A stretch of 64,000 nt of DNA from Acidobacteriota bacterium. Lineage in GTDB: Bacteria > Acidobacteriota > Terriglobia > Acidiferrales > UBA7541. The notes below the pieces were generated by a model that had not been told where the DNA came from, did no database searches, and was given only the letters and a program-made list of their open reading frames with translations. The position numbers and the translations under genes were made by a program. Positions 1 through 9,060 of the stretch are shown piece by piece (position 1 is the stretch's first letter; each line of letters begins with the position of its first letter). The stretch is from the NCBI GenBank assembly GCA_003224525.1, contig QHZB01000199.1, positions 1 through 64,000 of the forward strand, read 5' to 3'.

Positions 1-285
1 GCCACGCGCCGCTCTCCGGGAAAACTCTCGCGCGGAACACCGACAATCATGAAGCTTCCTCCGCTTCTAAAAACCAAAACTGTTGTTGGGAATTGCAATC
101 GGTTGGGAAAATAAACTCAATCCATTTCAAGAAGAGGCCAACCCTCCGCCGGGCCAAACGCTCCAAATCATACACTCATAGGAGCCAGTTCCGTTAGATT
201 GCATCACATTGCCAGAGAATTGGGAAACTCTCTTATGCCAGGTGGCTATGCTCGAGAGTTCCGGTGGCCCAACGGCACATGGACG

Positions 286-320
286 AAAAAGAAGCGACCG
301 CTCCGCGGTCCCTTCTTTTT
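286..320. terminator. Probable bidirectional intrinsic terminator (imperfect hairpin with A/T tails) downstream of the minus-strand gene 355-759
   Basis: aaaaagaagcgaccg-ctccg-cggtcccttcttttt inverted repeat flanked by A and T runs. Confidence 0.55.
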
Positions 321-354
321 GTAACTACGAACTGCGCGAAGAAAAACGCCGGGG

Positions 355-759
355 TTAGTTGCTCGCTGGCGTCTTATCTGAAGATGTGGTCGTTGCCGCT
401 GACGCTTCGCCGATGGACAGCTCATACTTCTTGCCACCGAAGAAAACCCCTGACAGCGCCTTGTTACCGGCCTGGTCGGTGTTGGTGGAATACCCACTCC
501 CGGCCTCGGCTTTCTTTAGCGGAAGAATTTGCGCCGGCACTTTGGCTACCCTCTCCCTGACGTCGGAAATGCTGAGTTCAGCAGTCGGTCCGTTTCCAGC
601 CCATGCCACTTGATACTTGCCGGCCGGGAGCGGCTTGCCACCGACAATAACGGTCTCGCCGACATTCAGCGTGCCCTTGTTCGAATTGCCGGCGATGGCG
701 TTGGCTGCCAGCAGCAGAGAAAATGCCAGCAGAGCTGCGCCGAATTTCGTATTTTTCAT
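355..759 (-). CDS. Small secreted hypothetical protein (signal peptide)
   Basis: 134-aa ORF starting MKNTKFGAALLAFSLLLAANAIAG (signal peptide); terminator-like hairpin immediately downstream. Confidence 0.75.
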   Translation of the reverse strand: MKNTKFGAALLAFSLLLAANAIAGNSNKGTLNVGETVIVGGKPLPAGKYQVAWAGNGPTAELSISDVRERVAKVPAQILPLKKAEAGSGYSTNTDQAGNKALSGVFFGGKKYELSIGEASAATTTSSDKTPASN

Positions 760-1058
760 AAGAGCCTGTTTTCCTTTTTGTCCTCGCCTCGCGGAAGCAA
801 ATCAAGATCCTTCATTTCCGCGGAGGCAAGCATGATTTGACCGCCTCCATCTGATAAGAAAAAGAGCCTCCCGGTTACACTTCCAGGAACAAAAGAATTG
901 CATGAATGGATTAGAAAATCGATTTACCTAAAATGTACATTTTCCATGGCGTACCGCATGCTGGATTGGAAATAGTAGGGCCAAAGATGAATATTTCTGC
1001 TGCTCACCGATCTGTTCATAGCTGGGCGAACCCCGCCTCCAAATGATCTGCCGTAGAA

Positions 1059-2048
1059 GTGGGCATGCTCATTCTCAACTTCGTTTTCAGCGCGTTCTCT
1101 TCCACGCTATACTTTCTCATGTGCTTCAGTGGCCGTTCGATCTGCCGGACTTTCATCGCTCTACTGTTCGCGCTGCTACCCGCGCCCGCAGCGTCGCAAG
1201 AGACTCCCTGGCAAGAAGACACCGCTGCGTGGCGCGCAGAACACAAGGCGGACCTCCTCAAGCCGGACGGCTGGCTGTCTCTCACCGGCCTTGCATGGCT
1301 CCAACCTGGAGATAATTCCGTCGGATCGGCTGCCGGCAACAAAATCCATCTTGCGGGTGGACCAGGGCATCTCGCCATCCTTCACCTCGAAAGCGAAACC
1401 GTCACGCTGAATCCTCCCCCCGGAGGATTCCGTCCTGACTTCCTCGTCGCTGGGGCTCCCGCAAAATCGCAAGCGCTGCGAGCTGAAGCCAACAACGATA
1501 AAGTTTCTCCTCATCTCACCATCGGCACCTTCAACATGTACGTGATCCGCCGCGAGGCGCGCTTTGCTCTTCGCATCAAGGATTCTCATTCCCCCGCCAT
1601 CGTCGGTTTCCACGGACTCAAGTGGTACCCGCCCGATCCCGCCTATCGAGTGATCGCCAAATGGACTCCCTATTCCCCGCACAAAACCATCGCACTCGCC
1701 ACTCTTGTCGGCACCAGCTACGATCAGCCCGTCCCTGGCGCCGCGGAATTCGCGCTTGCGGGAAAAACGTTTCGGCTTGAGCCGGTCCTCGAAGATCCCA
1801 CGGTCGCAAAACTTTTCTTCATTCTTCGCGACACCACCAGTACTTCCACCACATATGGCGCCTGCCGCTTTCTCTATACCGGCTTCCCCACCAACGGCCT
1901 CGATAAACCCGGCCAGCTCGTGCTCGATTTTAATCGTCTGGAAAACCCTCCTTGTGCCTACACTCCTTACTCCACCTGTCCGCTTCCGCCTCCGGGCAAC
2001 CGGCTTCCCATCCCGCTTCCCGCCGGCGAGCAGCGCTACCACGAATGA
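1059..2048 (+). CDS. DUF1684 domain-containing protein
   Basis: WQEDTAAWRAEHKADLLKPDGWLSLTGLAWLQPGDNSVGS and C-terminal DFNRLENPPCAYTPYSTCPLPPPGNRLPIPLPAGE are typical of DUF1684. Confidence 0.9.
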   Translation: MGMLILNFVFSAFSSTLYFLMCFSGRSICRTFIALLFALLPAPAASQETPWQEDTAAWRAEHKADLLKPDGWLSLTGLAWLQPGDNSVGSAAGNKIHLAGGPGHLAILHLESETVTLNPPPGGFRPDFLVAGAPAKSQALRAEANNDKVSPHLTIGTFNMYVIRREARFALRIKDSHSPAIVGFHGLKWYPPDPAYRVIAKWTPYSPHKTIALATLVGTSYDQPVPGAAEFALAGKTFRLEPVLEDPTVAKLFFILRDTTSTSTTYGACRFLYTGFPTNGLDKPGQLVLDFNRLENPPCAYTPYSTCPLPPPGNRLPIPLPAGEQRYHE

Positions 2049-2238
2049 AACGGATTTCAGTTCTCAGTCTTGAGTCTTTAAGTATTGAGTTGTGAGCGTT
2101 CATTCTTCCATTTTCTCTTTTGTCCGCTCTTTTCTTCCTGCTCTGCGACCTCCGCGAACTCTGTGTTGAGTACTTTTTCTCGCGCATTCATTTTGAAATT
2201 GCGCGCCGACTATCGGAGAATAGAGGAGTCACTCGAAA

Positions 2239-2685
2239 ATGGATTCTCCGAGCTCAAATTTATATCCCGCGAACAGCGATTCCCCCGCCCGCGAGAAGCT
2301 TCTCTCCCTGCGTGTTGCTCTTCTTCGCCTCCACAAGACTCTTCTCAACATGGAGCGCCGCGACTACGAGCGCGAGCACGGCTACGTCAACACCGGGGAG
2401 CTCTTCCGCCTCGTCATCGACCATTCGCAGTTCGCCTGGCTGCACAACATCTCCGAATTCGTCGTGCGCATCGATGAAACTCTGGCCGCCAAGGAGCCCA
2501 TCACCCCGGAATACACCAGCGGCGCCATCTCTCTCGCCAGGAAAATGTTCGTTCCTACGGAATCCGGCGACGCCTTCCAGAAGAAATACTTCGACGCCAT
2601 CCAGCGCGACCCCGCTGTAGTCATCGAGCACGCCGAGCTTGCCCGCCTCTTCAACAACGAACCTCTCGACTCCTCTACCCCGTAG
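2239..2685 (+). CDS. Hypothetical protein, 148 aa
   Basis: ORF with consistent codon bias, in line with adjacent same-strand genes. Confidence 0.7.
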   Translation: MDSPSSNLYPANSDSPAREKLLSLRVALLRLHKTLLNMERRDYEREHGYVNTGELFRLVIDHSQFAWLHNISEFVVRIDETLAAKEPITPEYTSGAISLARKMFVPTESGDAFQKKYFDAIQRDPAVVIEHAELARLFNNEPLDSSTP

Positions 2686-2732
2686 TTTTTCCAAATTTCC
2701 TGATAGACTTTCCCGGTCACCTGGAGGTCCTC

Positions 2733-2972
2733 ATGAGCGAATCCGAAAAGACCTACACGAACGGCGAAATCACCGTCATTTGGAAACCCGGCGTCTGCAT
2801 TCACTCCGCCAAGTGCGTGCAGGGCCTCGGCGAAGTCTTCAACGTCAACGCTCGCCCTTGGATCAACATGGACGGTTCTGGAAGCGATCAGATCATCAAA
2901 CAGGTCGCGGAGTGCCCTTCCGGTGCGCTCAGTTATGTTCGGAATGAAAAAATCAGTAAAGCCGCAGGGTGA
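2733..2972 (+). CDS. Divergent 4Fe-4S mono-cluster protein (YjdI / Fer4_19-like)
   Basis: ITVIWKPGVCIHSAKCVQGLGEVFNVNARPWINMDG...ECPSGALSY matches the YjdI family pattern. Confidence 0.85.
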   Translation: MSESEKTYTNGEITVIWKPGVCIHSAKCVQGLGEVFNVNARPWINMDGSGSDQIIKQVAECPSGALSYVRNEKISKAAG

Positions 2973-2975
2973 TCC

Positions 2976-3295
2976 GTGGACGTGAGTCTCAACGACGTAA
3001 CCGTCACCCACAACGAAGAGACTCATCGCTTCGAAGCCGGCATTGGCGGCCTGCGCGCCTCTATCACTTATAGCCGCTTCCCGGGCCGCATCGCTTATAC
3101 CCACACGGAAGTGCCGCAGCCACTCGAAGGCCAAGGCATGGCTGCAAAACTCGCCTGCGTGGCGCTCGATTTCGCCCGCGTCAATGATCTCCGGGTTGCC
3201 CGCTCTGTCCCAACGTCTCCAGTCTCATTCGTAAGCACCCTCGGTATCAGGATCTCGTTTCTTCCGACGACCTCCAAAAACTACTCTCCCGCTGA
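2976..3295 (+). pseudogene. GNAT-like N-acetyltransferase (YjdJ-type), interrupted by an apparent -1 base frameshift near 3197-3200
   Basis: Frame of ORF 2976-3329 gives RIAYTHTEVPQPLEGQGMAAKLACVALDFARVNDLRV; the +1 frame continues PLCPNVSSLIRKHPRYQDLVSSDDLQKLLSR* (stop 3293-3295), the expected family C-terminus. Confidence 0.8.
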
Positions 3296-3306
3296 GTCGA
3301 CATCCC

Positions 3307-4014
3307 ATGTCCCCATCGCGCGCGGCTAAGAAATCCTCTCCTGCCAAATTCGTTATTCGCCGTCTCCGCCGCTCTGAGCTGCCCTCGGACACCGTCATGC
3401 TCGCTCGTTTCCTCATCGGGAAAGTCGTCGTCCACGACCTCCCGGCGGGACGCCTCAGCGGCCGCATCGTGGAAACGGAAGCCTATCCGCCCGGCGATCC
3501 CGCGGGACATCACTTCCGCGGCCCTACTCCGCGCATTCGTTCGATGTATCTCGCTCATGGCCACGCCTACATTTTTTTCAACTATGGCGCGCACTTCATG
3601 CTCAATGTGGTGAGCGAACCCGTGGGAACCGCCGCGGCAATCCTCATTCGCGCCCTCGAACCGCTTCAAGGCCTGGAGCTCATGGAGCGCTACCGCAAGA
3701 CTACTCGGCTTCTCGACCTCACCCGCGGTCCCGGACGCCTCGCCGCAGCTTTTCAAATCGATCGCCGCCACGACGGCCTCGACCTCTGCGCCCCCGGCTC
3801 ACTTTGGCTGGGCGAAACCAGGCATCCCATTGGCCCCATTGGAAAAACCGTCCGCATCGGCATTACCCGTGCCGCCGATCAGCTCCTTCGCTTTTACGAG
3901 CGCGGCAATCCCTTTGTCAGCGGCCCCAAGCGTTCCACCCCGGGCGAGTGGTCGATCCATGCCACTTCTGCAAAAGCCGCTCGTTCGAAACGCCTTCGAC
4001 ACGCCCGCCCGTAG
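3307..4014 (+). CDS. mpg: DNA-3-methyladenine glycosylase (AAG/MPG family)
   Basis: LIGKVVVHDLPAGRLSGRIVETEAYPPGDPAGHHFRGPTPRIRSMYLAHGHAYIFFNYGAHFMLNVVSEP. Confidence 0.93.
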   Translation: MSPSRAAKKSSPAKFVIRRLRRSELPSDTVMLARFLIGKVVVHDLPAGRLSGRIVETEAYPPGDPAGHHFRGPTPRIRSMYLAHGHAYIFFNYGAHFMLNVVSEPVGTAAAILIRALEPLQGLELMERYRKTTRLLDLTRGPGRLAAAFQIDRRHDGLDLCAPGSLWLGETRHPIGPIGKTVRIGITRAADQLLRFYERGNPFVSGPKRSTPGEWSIHATSAKAARSKRLRHARP

Positions 4015-4229
4015 GCTCTCCATTACCGATAGGAACGCGCTCCCCCTTCCTGACCATTTCATGCCAGAATGTGAACGACGAGCGCCCGGCCCCAGGCGCC
4101 TGCGCATCACAAGTCTAGACGATCCAGCCCTGCCTCAGACGCCGCGGTGTTCTTTCGGCGATCGCACGCCACGCAGATGGGGGTGTCCCCATTGGCCGGC
4201 TCACAAGAATTCAAAGTTGGAGGTGCACC

Positions 4230-5801
4230 ATGAGCGACGTCTGGAGGCAGTGCGAAGGTCAGGTCATCGACAATCGATTCCGGCTGCTGCGGTACCTAGG
4301 CGGTACGGACGACTCCGCCGTTTTCCTCACGCAGCTCGCCGGATCACCTTCGCAAAAAGCCGCCATCAAATTTATTCCCGCCGGTACTACCGCCGATCTC
4401 CAGCTCTCCCTTTGGCGCCGCGTCACACAACTCGCTCATCCCCATTTGCTCCGCATCTTCGACATCGGCCGCTGCCGCCTTGAGAACCGGGATCGTCTCT
4501 ACATCGTGATGGAGTATGCCGAAGAAGACCTCTCCCAGATTCTCCCCCAGCGTCCTCTCACGGCATCTGAAGCCCGCGAAATGCTCGAACCCGTGCTCGA
4601 TGTTCTCACTTATCTCCACGGCAAAGGCCTCCTTCATTCACGCATCAAACCTTCCAACATTCTCGCCACCGCCGATCAACTCAAGCTGTCCAGCGACGCG
4701 CTCTTCCCCATCGGTGAATCCCGCAAATCACCGAGCAAGTTCGCTGTTCACGACGCTCCTGAAACCGCAGCCTCTCCGCTCTCCGCAGCCGCCGACGTCT
4801 GGTCTCTCGGCATGACCCTGGTCGAAACGCTCACGCAGCACGCACCTGCCTTACAGCCCGGAAGCCAAGCCGACCCGCTCGTCCCCGATGCGCTTCCCCA
4901 GCCTTTCCTCGATATCGCACGTCACGCACTCCGCCGCGAACCCCGGCGCCGCTGGACCATTGCCGAAATCGCCGCGCGCTTCAATCCCGCGGCCGTCGCC
5001 GCTGCCGCCCCCCAATCCGTTTCTCCTTTGGCTGTCCCGCTCTCCACGGTTCCCGCTGTCCCCGCGGCAAAGCTGCCAGTGCCAAAGTCCGGCGCGCCTC
5101 CGCCCAGACCGCAAGCGCAGCCGCCCAGACCGCAAGCGCAGCCGCCACGTCTGCAACCCGCGAACCTGCGGAAGCAAACTCTTGTTCTTCCCAACTATGT
5201 CCTTCCTGTTGCCGCCGTGCTGTTGATTATTTTCGCCATCATTGCGCTTCCGAAAATCCTCGGCCATCGCTCTGACTCTTCGTCGTCCGCTTCAGCGGCC
5301 CCCGCTCAGCCCGCAGGACAGCCAGATCCGGCCGAGCAGCCTGTGCGTCGTGAAACCCCGCCAGCTCCAAAGCTGTCCGCACCATCCGCGACGCAAAACT
5401 CGCTGAAGACCGCCGCAGAGAAAAAGCCTGCGGAACGGCCGGAGAGTTCGCCGGTTGCCGCACGCACCCCTGCTGCCGTGCCCACCGATACCTTTCCCGC
5501 GCACGGTGAAGTCCTCGACGAGGTCCTGCCCGAAGTCTCCGACAAGGCGCGCGCCACCATTCGGGGCATCGTCCGCGTCAGCGTCCGCGTTCACGTCGAT
5601 CCCACGGGCGACGTCTCCGAAGCTGCGCTCGATTCTCCCGGCCCCAGTAAGTATTTCGCCGACCTCGCGCTGAAAGCCGCCCGCCGCTGGCAATTCTCTT
5701 CACCTGAAGCCGGCGGGCACAGCGTCGCCAGCGAATGGCTCATCCGCTTCCATTTCTCGCCCTCCGGGTCCAAGGCGTTTCCAACGCAAACAACCCCGTA
5801 G
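4230..5801 (+). CDS. Protein kinase-like (predicted pseudokinase) + Pro-rich linker + single TM + TonB C-terminal-like domain
   Basis: Kinase-like fold MSDVWRQCEGQVIDNRFRLLRYLGG...AAIKFI...HSRIKPSNIL; TM VLPVAAVLLIIFAIIALPKIL; C-term GIVRVSVRVHVDPTGDVSEAALDSPGPSKYFADLALKAARRWQFSSP (TonB-C pattern). Confidence 0.88.
   Translation: MSDVWRQCEGQVIDNRFRLLRYLGGTDDSAVFLTQLAGSPSQKAAIKFIPAGTTADLQLSLWRRVTQLAHPHLLRIFDIGRCRLENRDRLYIVMEYAEEDLSQILPQRPLTASEAREMLEPVLDVLTYLHGKGLLHSRIKPSNILATADQLKLSSDALFPIGESRKSPSKFAVHDAPETAASPLSAAADVWSLGMTLVETLTQHAPALQPGSQADPLVPDALPQPFLDIARHALRREPRRRWTIAEIAARFNPAAVAAAAPQSVSPLAVPLSTVPAVPAAKLPVPKSGAPPPRPQAQPPRPQAQPPRLQPANLRKQTLVLPNYVLPVAAVLLIIFAIIALPKILGHRSDSSSSASAAPAQPAGQPDPAEQPVRRETPPAPKLSAPSATQNSLKTAAEKKPAERPESSPVAARTPAAVPTDTFPAHGEVLDEVLPEVSDKARATIRGIVRVSVRVHVDPTGDVSEAALDSPGPSKYFADLALKAARRWQFSSPEAGGHSVASEWLIRFHFSPSGSKAFPTQTTP
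5100..5147 (+). repeat. 21-bp in-frame tandem repeat encoding PPRPQAQ
   Basis: ccgcccagaccgcaagcgcag repeated about 2.3x. Confidence 0.8.
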
Positions 5802-5894
5802 CGTTTGCCGGTGACCTTATTGGAAATTGGAAAAGGGTTCGCCACCGAGGCACGGGGTACGCAGAGCGGAGCGAGGGCAAGTCTAGTCAACAAG

Positions 5895-6465
5895 TGCGCC
5901 TCCTCCCCCCACCCCGCGGATGTTTTGCGCAAAGAGTGCGGAATCGATTGAAAATAAAAGCGATGCCTTTTTTGATGAGTGCAAAAGAGTGTGAAAAGAA
6001 AGGTGATAGGGGATAGAGAATGGTGGATAAGGGGAGACGGGGACAGGAAATGGCAGTGATAGACGGCGCAAACGGAAGAGTAGCTCCCACCCCGGTGTTT
6101 TTCGTAAGTGAGCATGCTAAAGAGTTTACGGCAGAGAAAAATCTCCTAAGTGCGCCTTCTAAAAGACTTTAAGCGGCTGTGTTTTCAGTGAGTTGGGAGT
6201 GGCTCGTAGGTGCGGATACTAAAGGGTTTATCGAAGCGTGTAGTACGCTAATAAGTATACTTCTTGGAACTGCACATTCGAAAGAGGTTAGCAGGGCACG
6301 GAAGAATCACGCCAGCTTAGCAAGACATTATAACAACATTGGTACCGTCTGTTAATGATTACTTATAAGCGATTTGAATGCTGCGGGATAGCAGGGGGTG
6401 TGTTTGAACGGGCACCGGGAAATACTTAAAAATGCGGCATTTCTTGCGCAAAGGTGCGGAAACCC
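5895..6465 (+). repeat. Degenerate non-coding repeat element (C-rich head, TTTTGCGCAAAGAGTGCGGAA box, then TNCTAAAGGGTTTA-type units)
   Basis: Unit cores at about 6109, 6151, 6211 and 6271 (two spacings of exactly 60 bp); TTGCGCAAAG(A)GTGCGGAA occurs at 5925 and 6444. Confidence 0.6.
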
Positions 6466-6512
6466 TGCCGGAGCACGGCCGGGATTAGCGTGTCTGTCGC
6501 AGGAGGCTGGCC

Positions 6513-6755
6513 TCAAACTGCTTCGTAGTCACCCGGAGCTAGCGACCATATTTGGTAATTGCGGCCCAAGAGTCCTGCGGGGTCGGCACCATAACGATAG
6601 TCACGAACATGGACAACCCATGCGCCGGGGTGGGTGCAGCTTGGCGCAACGGAGTCCACGTCAAAGATCATCCAGGAGCTTCCCTGAGGAACTCGCGCAG
6701 CGCCCCACTCGGTGAGCTGGACCATTTCCGGCTTGGCGTGGAAATGTGGTGTCAT
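6513..6755 (-). other. Possible small ORF (80 aa) of unknown function, weak evidence
   Basis: MTPHFHAKPEMVQLTEWGAARVPQGSSWMIFDVDSVAPSCTHPG... has plausible composition but no recognised family; competing plus-strand ORFs overlap. Confidence 0.25.
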
Positions 6756-6852
6756 CGCTGATGCTACTCTAATCGTGAATTCTCAAGCAGTCCATTCAGC
6801 GTGCCTTAGTCAGCATCAGTCGACCCGACGCGAGAGCGCAGCGAAAAGCCGC

Positions 6853-6925
6853 AGGGGCTAAAGCCCCTAAGCTATAGGACGAGGCCGCCGTAGAAAAGCC
6901 TCGATGGATAAAACCCATCGTGCCT
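6853..6925. repeat. REP-like multi-hairpin palindrome cluster
   Basis: AGGGGCTAAAGCCCCT (6853-6868), GAGGC...GCCTC, and CGATGGATAAAACCCATCG (6902-6920) in a row. Confidence 0.6.
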
Positions 6926-6989
6926 CTCCCTTGCAAACGAGCGCGGGGCCATCTACGCTACTGGCGCTGAGGAAACGAAGAGTCACTTC

Positions 6990-7664
6990 ATGCCCGATCT
7001 CTCACCGGAACTGCTCGCGCTGGGTTTTATTTGGTACGTCGCGTTTCTCTTCTCCACCACTTGCCACGAGGCAGCGCACGCGCTGGCCGCCAAAATCGGG
7101 GGGGACGATACCGCGTTTGCAGGCGGACAGGTATCGCTCAATCCGATCCCGCACATCCAGAGAGAACCCTGGGGCATGGTGGTGATTCCCATCCTCTCGC
7201 TGATCATTAACGGGTCGATTATCGGGTGGGCCAGCGCGCCGTACAATCCCGAGTGGGAGCGGCGGCATCCGCGCCGCGCCGCTTGGATGGCTCTGGCCGG
7301 GCCGGCCACGAACTACACGCTGATGCTGATCGCGGCGGTCGCACTGCGGCTGGGCTGGTCCCAGGGCTGGCTGCACGATGACCCTCTCACGGGCAAACCG
7401 GGCTTTGCGAGCAGTGTGCTCGGCGCTTTCTTCTCGCTCAACCTGCTTCTCGGCACGTTCAATCTACTGCCGGTTCCCCCGCTCGACGGCAGCACGGCCG
7501 TCATGCTGTTCATGGGCGAGACACGTTCCCAGCGCTATTTGGACTGGCTGCGGGGGAATAGTTATGCCATGGTCGGCCTTCTGCTAGCGATCGTCGGTTT
7601 CCGTTATATCTACGCCCCGATCAAGGCCGTCGCCACGTATTACCTGCTCCGGAGCCACTTCTGA
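6990..7664 (+). CDS. Site-2 protease family (M50) membrane metalloprotease
   Basis: TCHEAAHALAAKIGGDDTAF (HExxH-type), MALAGPATNYTLMLIAAVAL, LLPVPPLDGSTAV (NxxPxPxLDG). Confidence 0.92.
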   Translation: MPDLSPELLALGFIWYVAFLFSTTCHEAAHALAAKIGGDDTAFAGGQVSLNPIPHIQREPWGMVVIPILSLIINGSIIGWASAPYNPEWERRHPRRAAWMALAGPATNYTLMLIAAVALRLGWSQGWLHDDPLTGKPGFASSVLGAFFSLNLLLGTFNLLPVPPLDGSTAVMLFMGETRSQRYLDWLRGNSYAMVGLLLAIVGFRYIYAPIKAVATYYLLRSHF

Positions 7665-7906
7665 AGCGCGCTCGCCGGGAATCCGGAGTGGCGGGTTGTA
7701 TGCCCCAGTCGTAACCATCCAGCGCCGGATTATTCTTTCCCAGCACAGCTTCGAATAGAAGAGTGCGCTCTACTTGGTGGTTTTCGTTGGTGCTGTGCCG
7801 GAGTGGGAAGAGAAGAACCATTTCTGCACCGAAGTGGTGCAAAAAGCGGTCGCGGGGTGACCTCCGGGCGCAATGTTGCGGAAATGAAAGCCTTAAAGTG
7901 GGAGAC

Positions 7907-8619
7907 CATTGGGGCCGGTGGTGCAAAAGTTCTGGCGACCGGTGCTGTCGAAGGCCTTGCGCCTGCCCTTTGCGGATCGCGTGCCATTGAACCAAACTAC
8001 TTTCTATGTCACGACGCGCACCTATCGGCTCAACCAAGTCCGGGGCACCTTGTACCTGTGCTTCAATCCCCGGCAGCAAGTCGATCTGCGGGACTCGCGT
8101 CGTGAGGAAATTGCGCAGGCCCAGCAACGCCTACGAGCAGGCAAGACCATTAAGTCGGGCTTGGAAAAATTCTTCCAGGCCCGGGGGAAAACTGCTTTCA
8201 AATGTCTTACATTTAAGCAGAAGAGTTGACAGCTACTCCTGTATTTTCTCGACTCGCCCCCAGCCCAAAGCGGAACTGGTACGGCTCTACTTTGACAAGG
8301 ACGTAGTGGAAAAAGCCTTTCGATCCCTCAAAGGTGTGGTCAAACTGCAACCCATCCGACACTGGCTGGCGCGCAGCGCGTCACCGCCCACGTTTTTATC
8401 TGCTATCTGGCTTACCTCCTCCTAACGCTCCTCAAATTCCGTCTGCGCCCCCTGGCCCTCTCTCCGCAACAGGCGCTGGATGAACTCCACACCATGTACA
8501 AGGTCGACCTACGAGACGCTAAGCACGGTTTCCAAATCTCCCGCGTGGTTACCCTCAGTAAGAAACAGGAGACCATCCTTAAGGCTATCGATCGCAAGCT
8601 TCTGAAAACGGAAAACTGA
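7907..8619 (+). pseudogene. Decayed IS1634/IS4-superfamily-like transposase, multiple frameshifts
   Basis: Fragments in different frames: GTLYLCFNPRQQVDLRDSRREEIAQAQQRLRAGKTIKSGLEKFF; LVRLYFDKDVVEKAFRSLKGVVKLQPIRHWL; VTAHVFICYLAYLLLTLLKFRLRPLALSPQQALDELHTMYKVDLRD...TILKAIDRKLLKTEN*. Confidence 0.8.
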
Positions 8620-8841
8620 TGTAGTGAGTACTTTTGCTCTGGAATTCAGGTAGTTAACAGTCTGAAAGGTGTTTCCAGTCGGTTGCTCAGACTGGAACGT
8701 CCCGATATCTAGAGACGCTATTGGAAGAATGTCCTGTGGTCGTCTTCGTACTTTGCAGCCAGTTGTGGCGGGGCACCGCTGAATGTTCTTAAGCAATATG
8801 TCGAGCAACAAGAGACTCCACTTTAACGGGTCTTATATCCC

Positions 8842-8854
8842 CGCCCTAAAGGGC
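8842..8854. repeat. Short REP-like palindrome CGCCCTAAAGGGCG
   Basis: Perfect short inverted repeat with the same TAAAG-type loop as the 6853-6868 palindrome. Confidence 0.4.
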
Positions 8855-9060
8855 GAGGCTTTACGACCTGACGGTAAGTCTTGAGATCAAGGCTGTTGGG
8901 ATGGATGATCGTTTCTATTTGGCGCCTTGAATGGCCATGAATGGCCCTGCCGCCACGCACGGAAGGCAGATGATGTGGTATGCTACGGCTCCCCGTTTCG
9001 CCAATTGAAGATAAAAAAGCCGGCCGCTCGGCGGTCGCATAAGACAAGGAGAGAAAAAAG

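Noticed and set aside
1176-2042. 288-aa minus-strand ORF
   Set aside because: Mirror of the DUF1684 gene; no recognisable motifs.
5061-5150. Possible collagen- or PPR-type repeat domain
   Set aside because: Only a short Pro-rich linker with a 21-bp slippage duplication.
6109-6290. CRISPR array (regular ~60-bp spacing of similar units)
   Set aside because: Units are only ~20 bp and degenerate, one spacing is 42 bp, only four units, and there are no cas genes in the window.
7621-8127. 168-aa minus-strand ORF overlapping the IS relic
   Set aside because: No family recognised; overlaps plus-strand transposase fragments that are recognisable.
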